From Symbiodinium natans (Eukaryota > Sar > Dinophyceae > Suessiales > Symbiodiniaceae), in contig CAJNDS010002313.1 in NCBI GenBank assembly GCA_905221605.1, forward strand, positions 979,105-1,043,104: a DNA stretch of 64,000 nt. The letters run 5' to 3'. Position numbers and translations under genes: made by a program. Below, in pieces: positions 55,894-64,000 of this stretch; within the stretch, counting starts at the first letter, position 1, and the number at the start of each line of letters is the position of its first letter. Under the pieces are notes generated by a model. That model ran no database searches. It worked only from the letters and a program-made list of their open reading frames with translations, and was not told the origin of the DNA.

Positions 55894-56484
55894 GACATAT
55901 GTATGTATGCATACATACATGTATGTGTACATAGAATAGACACATATATAGATATAGAATTTATATATAAATAAAAATATAAATAGATATATATATATAT
56001 GTATGCCTAACAGGCAGCGTGGGCAAGCCCTACATGCAGAGGGCAGCTGGCGTGCATGCTGAGGCACTGCCTGGGACCATGCATCCGCCTGATCTGCACG
56101 GGAATCCTGCAGCCGCTGGCGCCTTGTTTAGGGTTTAGGGTTTAGGGTTTAGGGTTGCGAATGAGCACGCGTGAATGGGGTTTAGGGTTTAGGCTTCAGG
56201 GCTTAGGGCTAAGGGTTGACTATAGTAACTTAAATACCCCGCGCAAGGGAACATGAGGTCCCTGTTCAAAAGGCTAGATTCACGGGCTTCTCTAGGTATA
56301 CGAAGCCACTAAACCTTAAGCCTGAAACCCTAAACCCTAAACCCTAAACCCTGAACCCTGAACCCTAAACCCTAAACCGCCCACATGTGGCTCCTAGGTT
56401 AGGGAGCGCTAGTCCAGGGCCGGACCAGAAGACACGCTAAGTCCGAGAGCCTTCAAATGTGTACATCTATCTACCTATCCCCTG

Positions 56485-56577
56485 TGGGTCCATGTACCAA
56501 AATAGGAAACACTTGGGCCTTGCTATATAGGGTACTGGGGTCCCAAGCATAAAATAATTAGGTACATGGACCCTTAG
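56485..56577. mobile_element. family C element
   Basis: GGGTCCATGTACCAAAATAG at one end and TAGGTACATGGACCC at the other. Short copy, about 93 bp. Confidence 0.7.
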
Positions 56578-57221
56578 GGATCGTTTGTGTTCCCCAAGTA
56601 AAGGTGGTGGGGTTCAGGGGTTCAGGGGCCTTAAGCCTTGCCCCTAACAACAAGCAAAACGGGGGCGCCAGGGGTCCAGAGACAAGAAAAGAAAAGTGCC
56701 CCTAAACCGCAACCCTGGAGCGCTGAAATTCTTGAAATGCTAGAGAGTCTAAACCGGAAACCATAAATCCCAAACCCTGACCCAAAACCGTATATCCCCT
56801 AAGTCCTATACCCTAAACCCTAAAAACCCAAAAACAAACCCCAAAACCCCAAAACCCTAAAACCCTAAAACCCCAAAACCCAAAAACACCAAAACCCTAA
56901 AACCCTCTCTCGAGTGCCTCAGGGTGCGCAGCTCCTAAACCCTAAACCCTAAACCCTAAACCCTAAACCCTGAACCCTAAACCCTAAACCCCAAATCCTA
57001 CCCCCGAAGTCCTAAACCTCGGCTGCCTCAGGGTGCGCTTCGCAGCAGACCGACTGCCACCAGCCGTGCCGATGCCAGGATGGTCCTGGAGCGCAATGCG
57101 CCCGCTGCGCCCCTAACATCCGGGGGTTTAGGGTTTAGGGTTTAGGGTTTAGGCTTTCGAGTGCCAGGTTTAGGGTGACCACCCCTTTGGGGGTGGGGCG
57201 CTGCCTAAGATCATTGCTAGG

Positions 57222-57286
57222 CATTGGTTCTGGATTTCCTTTTCTGCGGAAGCCCTGGACGTGAGGTTCATGGAGGTGTGCCCTTG
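57222..57286 (+). CDS. short terminal exon candidate
   Basis: Acceptor ATTGCTAG|G; HWFWISFSAEALDVRFMEVC P and TGA. An internal GTGAGG donor is possible. Confidence 0.4.
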
Positions 57287-57627
57287 AGGTGTGTCCTTGC
57301 AACCTCTGACTCTTCAGACCCAGTTTTCCCTACAGGGTTTAGGGCCGGGTTTCGGGTTTCGGGTTTCGGGTTTAGGGTTTAGGGAGAAAGTTCTCAAACA
57401 ACAACAGACCCCAAAAGACACCGAAACAACCTGCAACGAAAGCGACATGAAGTTTAAACCCTAAACGGAATAGGCTAGGGTGGCTTAGTGCGTGAACACC
57501 TCTGCCGCACCCTGTGAGCCCCGAAGCCTCCAAAAACCCTAAACCCTCAAAGCCCCAAAAAGCCCCAATCCTAACCCTAAAGCCTGCAAACACTAACCCC
57601 TAAACCCTACCCCTATAAACCCTAAAC

Positions 57628-57740
57628 CCGGTCCTTGGGGTTCACGAAGACGATCGTTCCGGGGCCCGGGACCACCGATTCCCGTAGGCGCTGGAATCCA
57701 CCCCACTGCACCTGAGTTGAGTGTTCCCGTCCATCTCTTG
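57628..57740 (-). CDS. exon, unknown protein
   Basis: RDGREHSTQVQWGGFQRLRE then SVVPGPGTIVFVNPKDR; ends CGG|GTTTAGGG. One of the most convincing exons; the acceptor is probably CTTACAAG. Confidence 0.8.
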
Positions 57741-57768
57741 TAAGACAGTCCCTCGATCCTAGAGCTAC

Positions 57769-57926
57769 TAAACCCTAAACCCTAAACCCTAAACCCTAAA
57801 CCCTAAACCCTAAACCCTAAACCCTAAACCCTAAACCCTAAACCCTAAACCCTAAACCCTAAACCCTAAACCCTAAACCCTAAACCCTAAACCCTAAACC
57901 CTAGACCCTAACCCTAAACCCTAAAC
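57769..57926 (-). repeat. longest CCCTAAA array, about 21 units
   Basis: Nearly perfect, so probably young. Separates minus exon 57628-57740 from plus exon 57931-58005. Confidence 0.95.
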
Positions 57927-57930
57927 CGAG

Positions 57931-58005
57931 GCTACGAGGCTGTGCGGAGTATGCCAGGCAGCGTTGAGCCCCTAAACCACGCAAAGCCCCAGAAGTGGAT
58001 TTACG
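57931..58005 (+). CDS. exon, unknown protein
   Basis: Acceptor ACCGAG|G; YEAVRSMPGSVEPLNHAKPQ then KWIY; donor GTTTGG. Confidence 0.55.
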
Positions 58006-58461
58006 GTTTGGGGATTCGGGTTTAGGGGTTTCGGGTTTAGGGTTAGGGTTTAGGGTTTAGGGTTTAGGGTCTAGGGTCTAGGGTCTAGGGTTTAGGGTTT
58101 AGGGTTTAGGGTTTAGGGTTTAGGGTTGAGGGTTTAGGGTTTAGGGTTTAGGGGTTTAGGGGTGTCGGGGTGTAGGGGTGTAGGGTTTAGGGGTTTAGGG
58201 GTTTATGTGCTCAAGCCTTGTCGCCCTTAACTCAAGCTGCCCTACGCCTCCGCCCCCGAACAAGCCTGACTTCCCGCGAAAGCCATGCTCTCAAACGCAA
58301 ACATCTGAAACCCCGAAACCCCAAACCCTCGAAGGGCTGAACTTGCACAAAGTTCGACCCTATGAAACCCCAAAACACTCCGCAAACCCTAAATCCTAAA
58401 CTCTGAACCCCAAACCCTAAACCCTAATCCCAAACCTAAACCCCAAACCCTAAACCCCAAG

Positions 58462-58555
58462 ACTCCGGCGCCGGGATGCCAGCATGCGGGACATGTGCCC
58501 CGTTGTCCCCAAGTTGAAGTCCGACAGCTCTGGGCCCGAAGTTCCGGAGCCCTAG
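58462..58555 (+). CDS. terminal exon, unknown protein
   Basis: Acceptor CCCCAAG; LRRRDASMRDMCPVVPKLKS then DSSGPEVPEP and TAG. Confidence 0.7.
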
Positions 58556-58717
58556 GCGATGGGAAGGGTTTAGGGTTTAGGGTTTAGGGTTTAGGGTTTG
58601 GGGTTTAGGGTTTAGGGTTTAGGGTTTAGGGTTTAGGGCTCAGGGTTTAGGGTTTAGGGTTTAGGGCTTAGGGCTTAGGGTCTAGGATAGGGTTTAGGGC
58701 TTAGGGCTTAGGGCTTA

Positions 58718-58801
58718 GGGTCTAGGGCTTATGTCGGAGGCTCAAAGTTTCCAGGGTCAGGGTCTAGGGCTTATGTCGGAGGCTCAAAGTTTCCAGGGTC
58801 A
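58718..58801 (+). repeat. 42-bp tandem duplication
   Basis: GGGTCTAGGGCTTATGTCGG plus AGGCTCAAAGTTTCCAGGGTCA occurs twice back to back (58718-58759, 58760-58801) beside a TTTAGGG array. Confidence 0.85.
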
Positions 58802-58929
58802 GCCTGTTGAGTTGTGGTTGGTGGGGGGGGGGGGGGAGGTTAATTTGGAGTGCTTGTAGCAATGGGCAACATGCTACTAGTCCGCAATGGGTAGAGCAAG
58901 AACTTGAACACCATGCTCAAATAAATCAA

Positions 58930-59116
58930 CACACAGCCACCCACACACACAGAGACACTGTGTGTGTGTGTCACACACATACACAGAGTCACAATGTCAC
59001 ACACACACACACTTTCTGACTCTGACTGACTGACCCACTGACTGAGACTGCTGCCTGACTGACTCAATGACTGAATGAGTGAATGACTGACTGACAGACT
59101 GACTGCCACACACAAA

Positions 59117-59148
<32 letters not shown>

Positions 59149-59335
59149 CACACACACAAAGACTGTCACACGCGGACTGTTATACTGTTATACATACACA
59201 CACACGGTCACATACACACGGTCACGCACACACACTCACTCTGTCACACACACACACACACAGACACATACTCACTCTGTCACACACACACAGAGTCACA
59301 CTCAGTCGCACACACACACACACACACATCATTCT
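58930..59335. repeat. CA, CTGA and CACG microsatellites
   Basis: CACA tracts with GTCACA, GACTGACTGA and GCACGCAC blocks. The Val/Cys and Ser-rich frames across it are artefacts. It lies at the apparent 3' edge of the acidic-protein gene. Confidence 0.9.
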
Positions 59336-60256
59336 CGCCCGAAAGGCCTGGGTGACTGTGGATGGCATAGACCCCAATTCCCGGACATCTTCAGAAGCCG
59401 ACGGGCCCATGCGCCTGGTAGGGCCAAGCCCCTGGTTAGCAGCACCCGCCATCTCCTCTTCCGGCTCCTCCTCCTCCTCGTCTTCCTCCTTCTGCTGCGA
59501 GTGCTTATTGCTTGCGTCGCGGGGTTTAAGGGTAAGTCGGCTTGAGGGTTTCCAGCTACGTAACGTTTCATGAAAGGTTTCCTTCCAGGACGGGCTATAC
59601 TATTTAGTATACCCTATGACCTCGTAAAAAGGCCCTTTATAGAGTTGATCATGGGGATTAGTATAGCAAGGGGGCCCCTCCTTCAAGGTTTCCTTGATGA
59701 GATGTCCAGCGCTGTCCTCTGAGTCCTGAGACTTGCGATCGTGGTCCTTATCCTCGCGAGAGGGCAGAAACTCGCTGGAGTCGCTGGTCGCCTCACTCTC
59801 GCTGTCTTCCTGCTCTTCAACCTCGACATCCGCCCTGTCGGGCGGTTCTTTGCCACTCGCCTCGTCTTCTTCCCAGACTCCCCACTTGGGTCCCACTTTG
59901 TCGGCCTCCAATTCTGCCTCTGGTAGCTCGGGCTGCGGTTCCACCTCGGTCTTCCAAGGCGGGTCGGCCAACAAGGCTGAGAACTCCACCTGCCGCGGCT
60001 GGCGGTCCAGAAGCTTTGTGAAGCCAAGGGAGTGCGGAGGATACTTCCAGATTTCCTCCTCTCGCCTCTTCGCTGCCTTCCTGGGGGATGTCTTCTTCGG
60101 GGACTCCCAAGGGAACGGCAGGCGCCTCAAGGGAGAAGCTGGAACGTCCTCCTCCCCCTCCTCGCTGTCGCTGAATGCCTGAAGCTTCTGCTGCGCTTCG
60201 CGAACTTCGCGGTCCATGAACTTACCTAACCAGGTCTCTTTAAGGAAGTCGGGCAT
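59330..60256 (-). CDS. acidic, highly charged protein of unknown function
   Basis: Longest frame in the window. It starts at ATG 60256 (MPDFLKETWLGKFMDREVRE) and runs 218 codons to a stop that lies inside an inserted family A element. Excluding 111 bp (59574-59684) lets the frame run on through a Lys/Glu-rich stretch (KEEDEEEEEPEEEMAGAANQ) to the CA-repeat tract near 59330. The protein is hydrophilic, with serine/acidic tracts (SDSEEGEEDVPASP, EQEDSESEATSDSSE) and basic SPKKTSPRKAAKRREEE, which suggests a nuclear or disordered protein. No catalytic domain was recognised. The true 3' end is not determined and may be spliced before the microsatellite. Upstream is a 13-unit telomeric array. Confidence 0.7.
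59574..59684 (-). mobile_element. family A introner inside acidic-protein gene
   Basis: 111-bp element with the family A end (GGAGGGGCCCCCTTGCTATACTAA) and a weaker inverted partner (CTATACTAAATAGTATAGCCC). It is flanked by a perfect 11-bp direct repeat, AAGGAAACCTT on the coding strand (59685-59695 and 59574-59584). A boundary shift inside the repeat gives a GA-AG intron with an AG|G acceptor. Without removal the protein is stopped inside the element. Confidence 0.75.
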
Positions 60257-60264
60257 TAAGGCCC

Positions 60265-60380
60265 TAAACCCTAAACCCTAAACCCTAAACCCTAAACCCT
60301 AAACCCTAAACCCTAAACCCTAAACCCTAAACCCTAAACCCTAAACCCTAAACCCACCCTAAACCCTAAACCCTAAACAC
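60265..60380 (-). repeat. CCCTAAA array, about 15 units
   Basis: Directly upstream of the acidic-protein ATG (60256), so it occupies the promoter, 5' UTR or a first intron of that gene. Confidence 0.9.
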
Positions 60381-60510
60381 TACCGACCATGCACATCTGC
60401 GTTCATGCCTCACAAAACGGAGGCCTGAAGCACAACAAAAACTATTACGAACTCGCGGACACTCCCCATGTTCCCTAAACCCTAAACCCTAAACCCCAAT
60501 ATTTTCAAAG

Positions 60511-60603
60511 GCAAGCCAGCAAAGGTGCCGAAGTCGATGAGAAGGTGAAGGTGTGCCTCCTTCCCTTCCGGGCACACGGATGCCAACCTTGGCTGCCCCC
60601 CCA
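60511..60603 (+). CDS. exon, unknown protein
   Basis: Acceptor ATATTTTCAAAG|G; QASKGAEVDEKVKVCLLPFR then AHGCQPWLP. A GTGAAG donor inside is possible. Confidence 0.6.
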
Positions 60604-60794
60604 AAAAAATAAAGTTTAGGGTTTAGGGTTTAGGGTTTAGGGTTTCGGGTTTAGGGTTTAGGGTTCGGGTTTAGGGTTTAGGGTTTAGGGTTTAAGGTTT
60701 AGGGTTTAGGGCTTTCAGTTCTATAAGAGGACTAAAGTATTCCCAAAAAAGTGTAAGGTGTGCTCATTCAGCTACAAAGTAACTCGGCCTCCAG

Positions 60795-60857
60795 GTCGTC
60801 CAGGATGGGAAGGGCCCCATCCGGGCCGAGTTCTGGGAGCTGGAGCGTCTGCCTTGA
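60795..60857 (+). CDS. terminal exon, unknown protein
   Basis: Acceptor CTCGGCCTCCAG; VVQDGKGPIRAEFWELERLP and TGA; phase 0. Confidence 0.7.
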   Translation, partial: VVQDGKGPIRAEFWELERLP

Positions 60858-61150
60858 GAACAGGAGAACCCTTAAGGGTTTAGGGTTTAGGGTTTAGGGT
60901 TTAGGGTATAGGGTTTAGGGTTTAGGGTTTAGGGCTTAGCCTTTAGACTCTTCCCCGCTCCCCTTCACTCCCTCCCTCGCCCCCTCCCTCTCTCGCCCCC
61001 TCCCTCCCCCTGTTCCAATTTTTTCTGTTTTTGTTTGTTTTCTTCATCTTTCTCTTTATCTCATTCTTGTTGCGGTTCTAGGTACATTAACCTAATAAAG
61101 GTGTAGTGGTGTAAAGTCAGGGCTTTGTTTAGCTTCAATGCTTCTCCAAG

Positions 61151-61221
61151 TTACTCGTCCAGCGCGTAGCCCGACTGAACCGCAAGCTGTGCCCTCACCT
61201 CCCGCATCGTCCAAGACCGGT
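61151..61221 (-). CDS. terminal exon candidate
   Basis: Acceptor AAGGCAG; one frame gives RSWTMREVRAQLAVQSGYAL then DE and TAA. Another frame (RPVLDDAGGEGTACGSVGLR) joins in phase to the exon at 61340-61446 over the telomeric intron at 61222-61339, so the frame is not settled. Confidence 0.55.
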
Positions 61222-61339
61222 CTGCCTTGGGACGAGATGAACCCCGAAAGGGTTCAATGGTTCCTAAACACTAAACCCTAAACCCTAAACCCTAAACCCT
61301 GAACCATAAACCCTAAACCCTAAACCCTAAACCCTAAAC

Positions 61340-61446
61340 CTCACACAGGGCTGATTTGGTCCCCAAGGTGCGGGAATGACCCACTGCCGCCCCGAGTCGT
61401 CTGAGATCACGACCTTCACGGGGCAGGACACCGTCACCTGCGCATA
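61340..61446 (-). CDS. exon, unknown beta-rich protein
   Basis: Acceptor AAGCTTCTCAG; 35 codons YAQVTVSCPVKVVISDDSGR then QWVIPAPWGPNQPCV; ends AG|GTTTAGGG. Confidence 0.8.
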
Positions 61447-61699
61447 CTGAGAAGCTTGACGGGGGTACCCCAAAAATCTGCGAACTACTCGTTAATTGGG
61501 TATAGCACTTTGATCTGTTGTATTAGACTCCATGATATGCAACTAGAGTTTCTTGCATGTCTTATGAAGAAAGTCAAATTGGATCCATATCTTTTTACAC
61601 TCATTGACATTCAGAACCGTTCGAAACAACCCTCTCATGCCTGAAGGCCGCAAGGTTCAATATTTCGGGGCTCTAAGCCCGAGAACCCTGACACCTTAC

Positions 61700-61752
61700 G
61701 CAAGCCCGTAGCCCATGGATCCCAATGCTTCAAGCCCTTTGAGCCCCATCTC
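61700..61752 (-). CDS. short exon
   Basis: Acceptor GTGTAG|G; EMGLKGLEALGSMGYGL; strong donor GTAAGG. Confidence 0.55.
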
Positions 61753-61761
61753 CTACACCCC

Positions 61762-61840
61762 CTAAACCCTAAACCCTAAACCCTAAACCCTAAACCCTAA
61801 ACCCTAAACCCTAAACCCTAAACCCTAAACCCTAAACCCT
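61762..61840 (-). repeat. CCCTAAA array, 11 units, intronic
   Basis: Reads as GTTTAGG units on the coding strand, beginning exactly at the donor of exon 61838-61950 and reaching almost to exon 61700-61752. Confidence 0.9.
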
Positions 61841-61950
61841 ATATTATAGAGACAGGCCTCGGCACGGCGGGCGGTGGAGGGCAACACCTTCCCCAAAGGG
61901 ACCTCATCCGAAACCCGGAGCACAGTGGTACCGATCCGTAGCTCCTTGTC
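61838..61950 (-). CDS. exon, unknown protein
   Basis: Acceptor CTTGCCAAG|G; 37 codons DKELRIGTTVLRVSDEVPLG then KVLPSTARRAEACLYNI; ends GG|GTTTAGGG beside an 11-unit array. Among the best exons here. Confidence 0.85.
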
Positions 61951-62473
61951 CTTGGCAAGGGTTTAGGGTTTAGGGCTAGGGTTTAGGGTTTAGGGTTTAG
62001 GATTTAGGGATTGAGGGTTTAAGGGTTTAGGGGTTTCAAGCGTTTTAGGGATTAAGGGTGCAGGGTTTAGGGTTAAGGGTAGTATGTCAGGCTTTCTGGG
62101 TATTTGCAGCTTGGGACTTGCTGTACAGAACCCCCAGGCACTGAACCCATCCAGCAAGTCCCTGTGTCATCGGCCCCCACACCTTCAACCTCAACTCCTC
62201 GGTTTAGGGTTTAGGGTTTAGGGTTTAGGGTTTAGGGTTTAGGGTTTAGGGTTTAGGGTTTAGGGCCTACTTGAAGGCTCATGGGTAGTTCTAAGTAGGG
62301 GCCTGAGGTGCCCTAAACAAGGTTCTACCCACCTGCAATTATAGCAATTATAGCTACCTTACTTCGAACCCACTTATACCTACCTATATCCACCACCCTG
62401 CACCCTGCACCCTACAGCCTACACCCTAAACCCTAAACCCTAAACCCTAAACCCCAAACCCTAAACCCTAAAC

Positions 62474-62552
62474 GGAGACGGCCTCCATCTTGGCCCCCAT
62501 GTGGTCACCAACTGCCTGTGCAATTCTGGGAGGCTGGTTCAAAGGAGCTTTC
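62474..62552 (-). CDS. exon, unknown protein
   Basis: Acceptor CCCTGCAG|G; KAPLNQPPRIAQAVGDHMGA then KMEAVS; ends TCC|GTTTAGGG, the donor being the array itself. Confidence 0.85.
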
Positions 62553-62649
62553 CTGCAGGGTTTAGGGTTTAGGGTTTAGGGTTTAGGGTTTAGGGTTTAG
62601 GGTTCAGGGTTTAGGGTTTAGGGTTTAGGTTTAGGGTTTAGGGTTTGGG

Positions 62650-62697
62650 GGATACTACGCGTACTACTCCAGCGGCCCGCGCCCAATGAAGGGCAAT
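62650..62697 (+). CDS. short exon
   Basis: GILRVLLQRPAPNEGQ; donor GTAAGG. The 5' end may be TTTGG or ACTCCAG at 62672. Confidence 0.5.
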
Positions 62698-62750
62698 GTA
62701 AGGCAAGGCCTTGACCATCGAATATCATTATGGGTTTAGGGTTTAGGGTT

Positions 62751-62848
62751 GGATGTTCCCCCTTATACTAACTGTCCTTAATCGGGATTCTAGTACCCCC
62801 CCTACGATAGTCCCTATGAAGAACTGTTAGTATAAGGGGGAACATCCC
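62751..62848. mobile_element. family E element
   Basis: Best copy: GGATGTTCCCCCTTATACTA and its inverse TAGTATAAGGGGGAACATCC bound about 98 bp. Confidence 0.8.
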
Positions 62849-63413
62849 AAATTATGGGTGCGAATGAAATGAGCGTACGGATGACAGCCCAGACATTACC
62901 GCACTCAAAGTATTAGAGGGTGTGGTCACACAGGTGCCATTAAAAGATAAGGTCTTCTTGCTACATCTTAATTAATTCCTATTAATAATCTTTTACGGGC
63001 ATCTTTAAAGCCCAACTAAAAAAACATCGTAGTTTCGTTGATTTTACCGGGTCTTTGCGTGACCGTGGCGTAGCAAGGTGGTTACTACTTGCCTAAGACC
63101 CCCCCCCCCAAAAAAAAAAAAAAGCAGATCTTCTTCCTTATAAGGGGAATATGGGCATTAGTATCCTTAATCTTCTGGGGGTTCTTGAGCAAATAGTAGG
63201 GGGTTGTGGTCTGTTTGTTCGGGTCATTTTGGTTTTGCTTTTGTTGGAGGAAAGAGAGTTTTGGGTCTCGTACCAATGTTCTTCGGGGCCAGAATCCCTT
63301 TGCGGTTCGCCACCCTAAACCCTAAACCCTAAACCCTAAGCCTTAAACCCTAAACCCTAAACCCTTCAACCCCCCACACCTCTCCCCCCCCCCCCCCCAA
63401 ACCCCGCCTTCAG

Positions 63414-63482
63414 CAGCCTCTCCGAGCTCCAGGAGCGGTCTGCCTGCGAAGCGGAGAGCTTTTCGGGGCGCCGGAGCTTAGG
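63414..63482 (+). CDS. exon, unknown protein
   Basis: Acceptor CCCGCCTTCAG; SLSELQERSACEAESFSGRR then SL; ends GG|GTTTAGGG. Confidence 0.7.
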
Positions 63483-63759
63483 GTTTAGGGTTTAGGGTTT
63501 AGGGGTTGGGGTTGGATTTTGAAGGTTACCGGGTTGGGAGCTACCAGGTGTAGCGAAGGGGGGGGGGGGGGAGGGGTAGTGAGAGGGGGGTGGGGGAACG
63601 CCCGACATGCTTGATAACCTGCATGTGTGCAGGCTTGCGCGTATGTCGTTCAGCTTCACGTAGCACGTGCAGTACAGCAGTTTTGTTGACGATGAACAGT
63701 CAGTGCTCTGCCAGTGCATGTGGAGTGCAACTGCACTAGTTCGTACATATACCGGATAG

Positions 63760-63885
63760 ATGGCATTCCCTGTGGCAATGGACGGCAGCCTTCGAGCAAC
63801 CTTTGTCACAAAACCAACTGTTCATGTGTCAACTCTGACTGCATTAGTGTCGTCGCTCACGGCGACGTACAATAGCAAATGCTGA
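63760..63885 (+). CDS. short ORF or terminal exon
   Basis: ATG start MAFPVAMDGSLRATFVTKPT, VHVSTLTALVSSLTATYNSK C, TGA. Thr/Ser-rich. The opposite strand carries a 105-codon frame with a proline/serine tail that I trust less. Confidence 0.4.
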   Translation: MAFPVAMDGSLRATFVTKPTVHVSTLTALVSSLTATYNSKC

Positions 63886-63980
63886 AGACTTGCGGAGAGT
63901 AGGAGCTTGCGGAGGCATGGGTAGCCTCGAAACAGAAAATACGAAGTAGCACCACTCTCTGATGTCACTGGCTTATTCCC

Positions 63981-64000
63981 TACAAGGAGGGGCCCCCTTA
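63981..64000. mobile_element. family A element, cut by window end
   Basis: The last 20 bases are the family A terminal sequence TACAAGGAGGGGCCCCCTTA, so a further copy begins here and continues outside the window. Confidence 0.6.

Noticed and set aside
58807-59330. Val/Cys and Ser-rich frames
   Set aside because: CA, CTGA and CACG repeats give long open frames without coding signal.
1-64000. True chromosome end
   Set aside because: Arrays are short, occur in both orientations throughout and are never terminal, so they are interstitial.
1-64000. CRISPR array
   Set aside because: Heptamer arrays and dispersed elements have no constant repeat-spacer pattern, and the gene structure is eukaryotic.
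1-64000. Dinoflagellate spliced-leader gene, tRNA or rRNA
   Set aside because: I looked for the spliced-leader core (TTTTGGCTCAAG) and for tRNA-like cloverleaf boxes and found nothing convincing; reading by eye could miss a tRNA.

Overview
This window looks like nuclear DNA of a protist with plant-type telomeres. The best fit is a dinoflagellate (Suessiales/Symbiodiniaceae-like), although another alveolate or an introner-rich alga is possible. Four things support this. TTTAGGG/CCCTAAA arrays are scattered on both strands. Exons are very short (30-380 bp) and lie on both strands. Splice boundaries follow the dinoflagellate pattern: AG|G acceptors and donors that may be GT, GC or GA. Short inverted-repeat elements sit exactly inside coding frames. 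I saw no prokaryotic operons, CRISPR array, rRNA or tRNA.

Layout. Roughly every 100-300 bp a telomere-like array (2 to about 20 heptamers, often degenerate: TTCAGGG, TTGAGGG, TTTCGGG, TTTGGGG) alternates with a unique GC-rich snippet. Many snippets read as exons once splicing is allowed, and several neighbours join in phase. The best gene model is a four-exon GH16 beta-glucanase at 13333-14708 (minus). The longest open frame is an acidic, highly charged protein at 59330-60256 (minus). Multi-exon fragments lie at 4156-4962, 8873-9094, 10052-10449, 22432-22627, 27335-27672, 34435-34760, 39302-39519, 41431-42233 and 52180-52500. Dozens of single exons are listed with strand, phase and splice sites. 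Most cannot be named. At least ten families of 80-220 bp inverted-repeat elements (labelled A to K here) recur between and inside genes. A tandem pair of 816-bp units carrying a foldback lies at 28413-30044.

Main idea. Introns in this genome seem to be built from two kinds of inserted DNA. The first is MITE-like introners, mainly families A, B, J and an element at 52322. Several are bounded by 4-11 bp target duplications, and removing the element plus one copy restores the frame. The second is interstitial telomeric repeats. The heptamer GTTTAGG carries a GT donor and an AG|G acceptor in every unit, and at about ten exon ends the coding frame stops directly against GTTTAG. Some arrays are flanked by 15-26 bp direct duplications, as expected if telomeric DNA was added during repair of staggered breaks; one of these (39374-39478) is a clean GC-AG intron.

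Limits. Frames were read by eye, without homology searches or transcripts. In GC-rich snippets two or three frames can be open, and some strand choices are uncertain. Confidence values reflect this.
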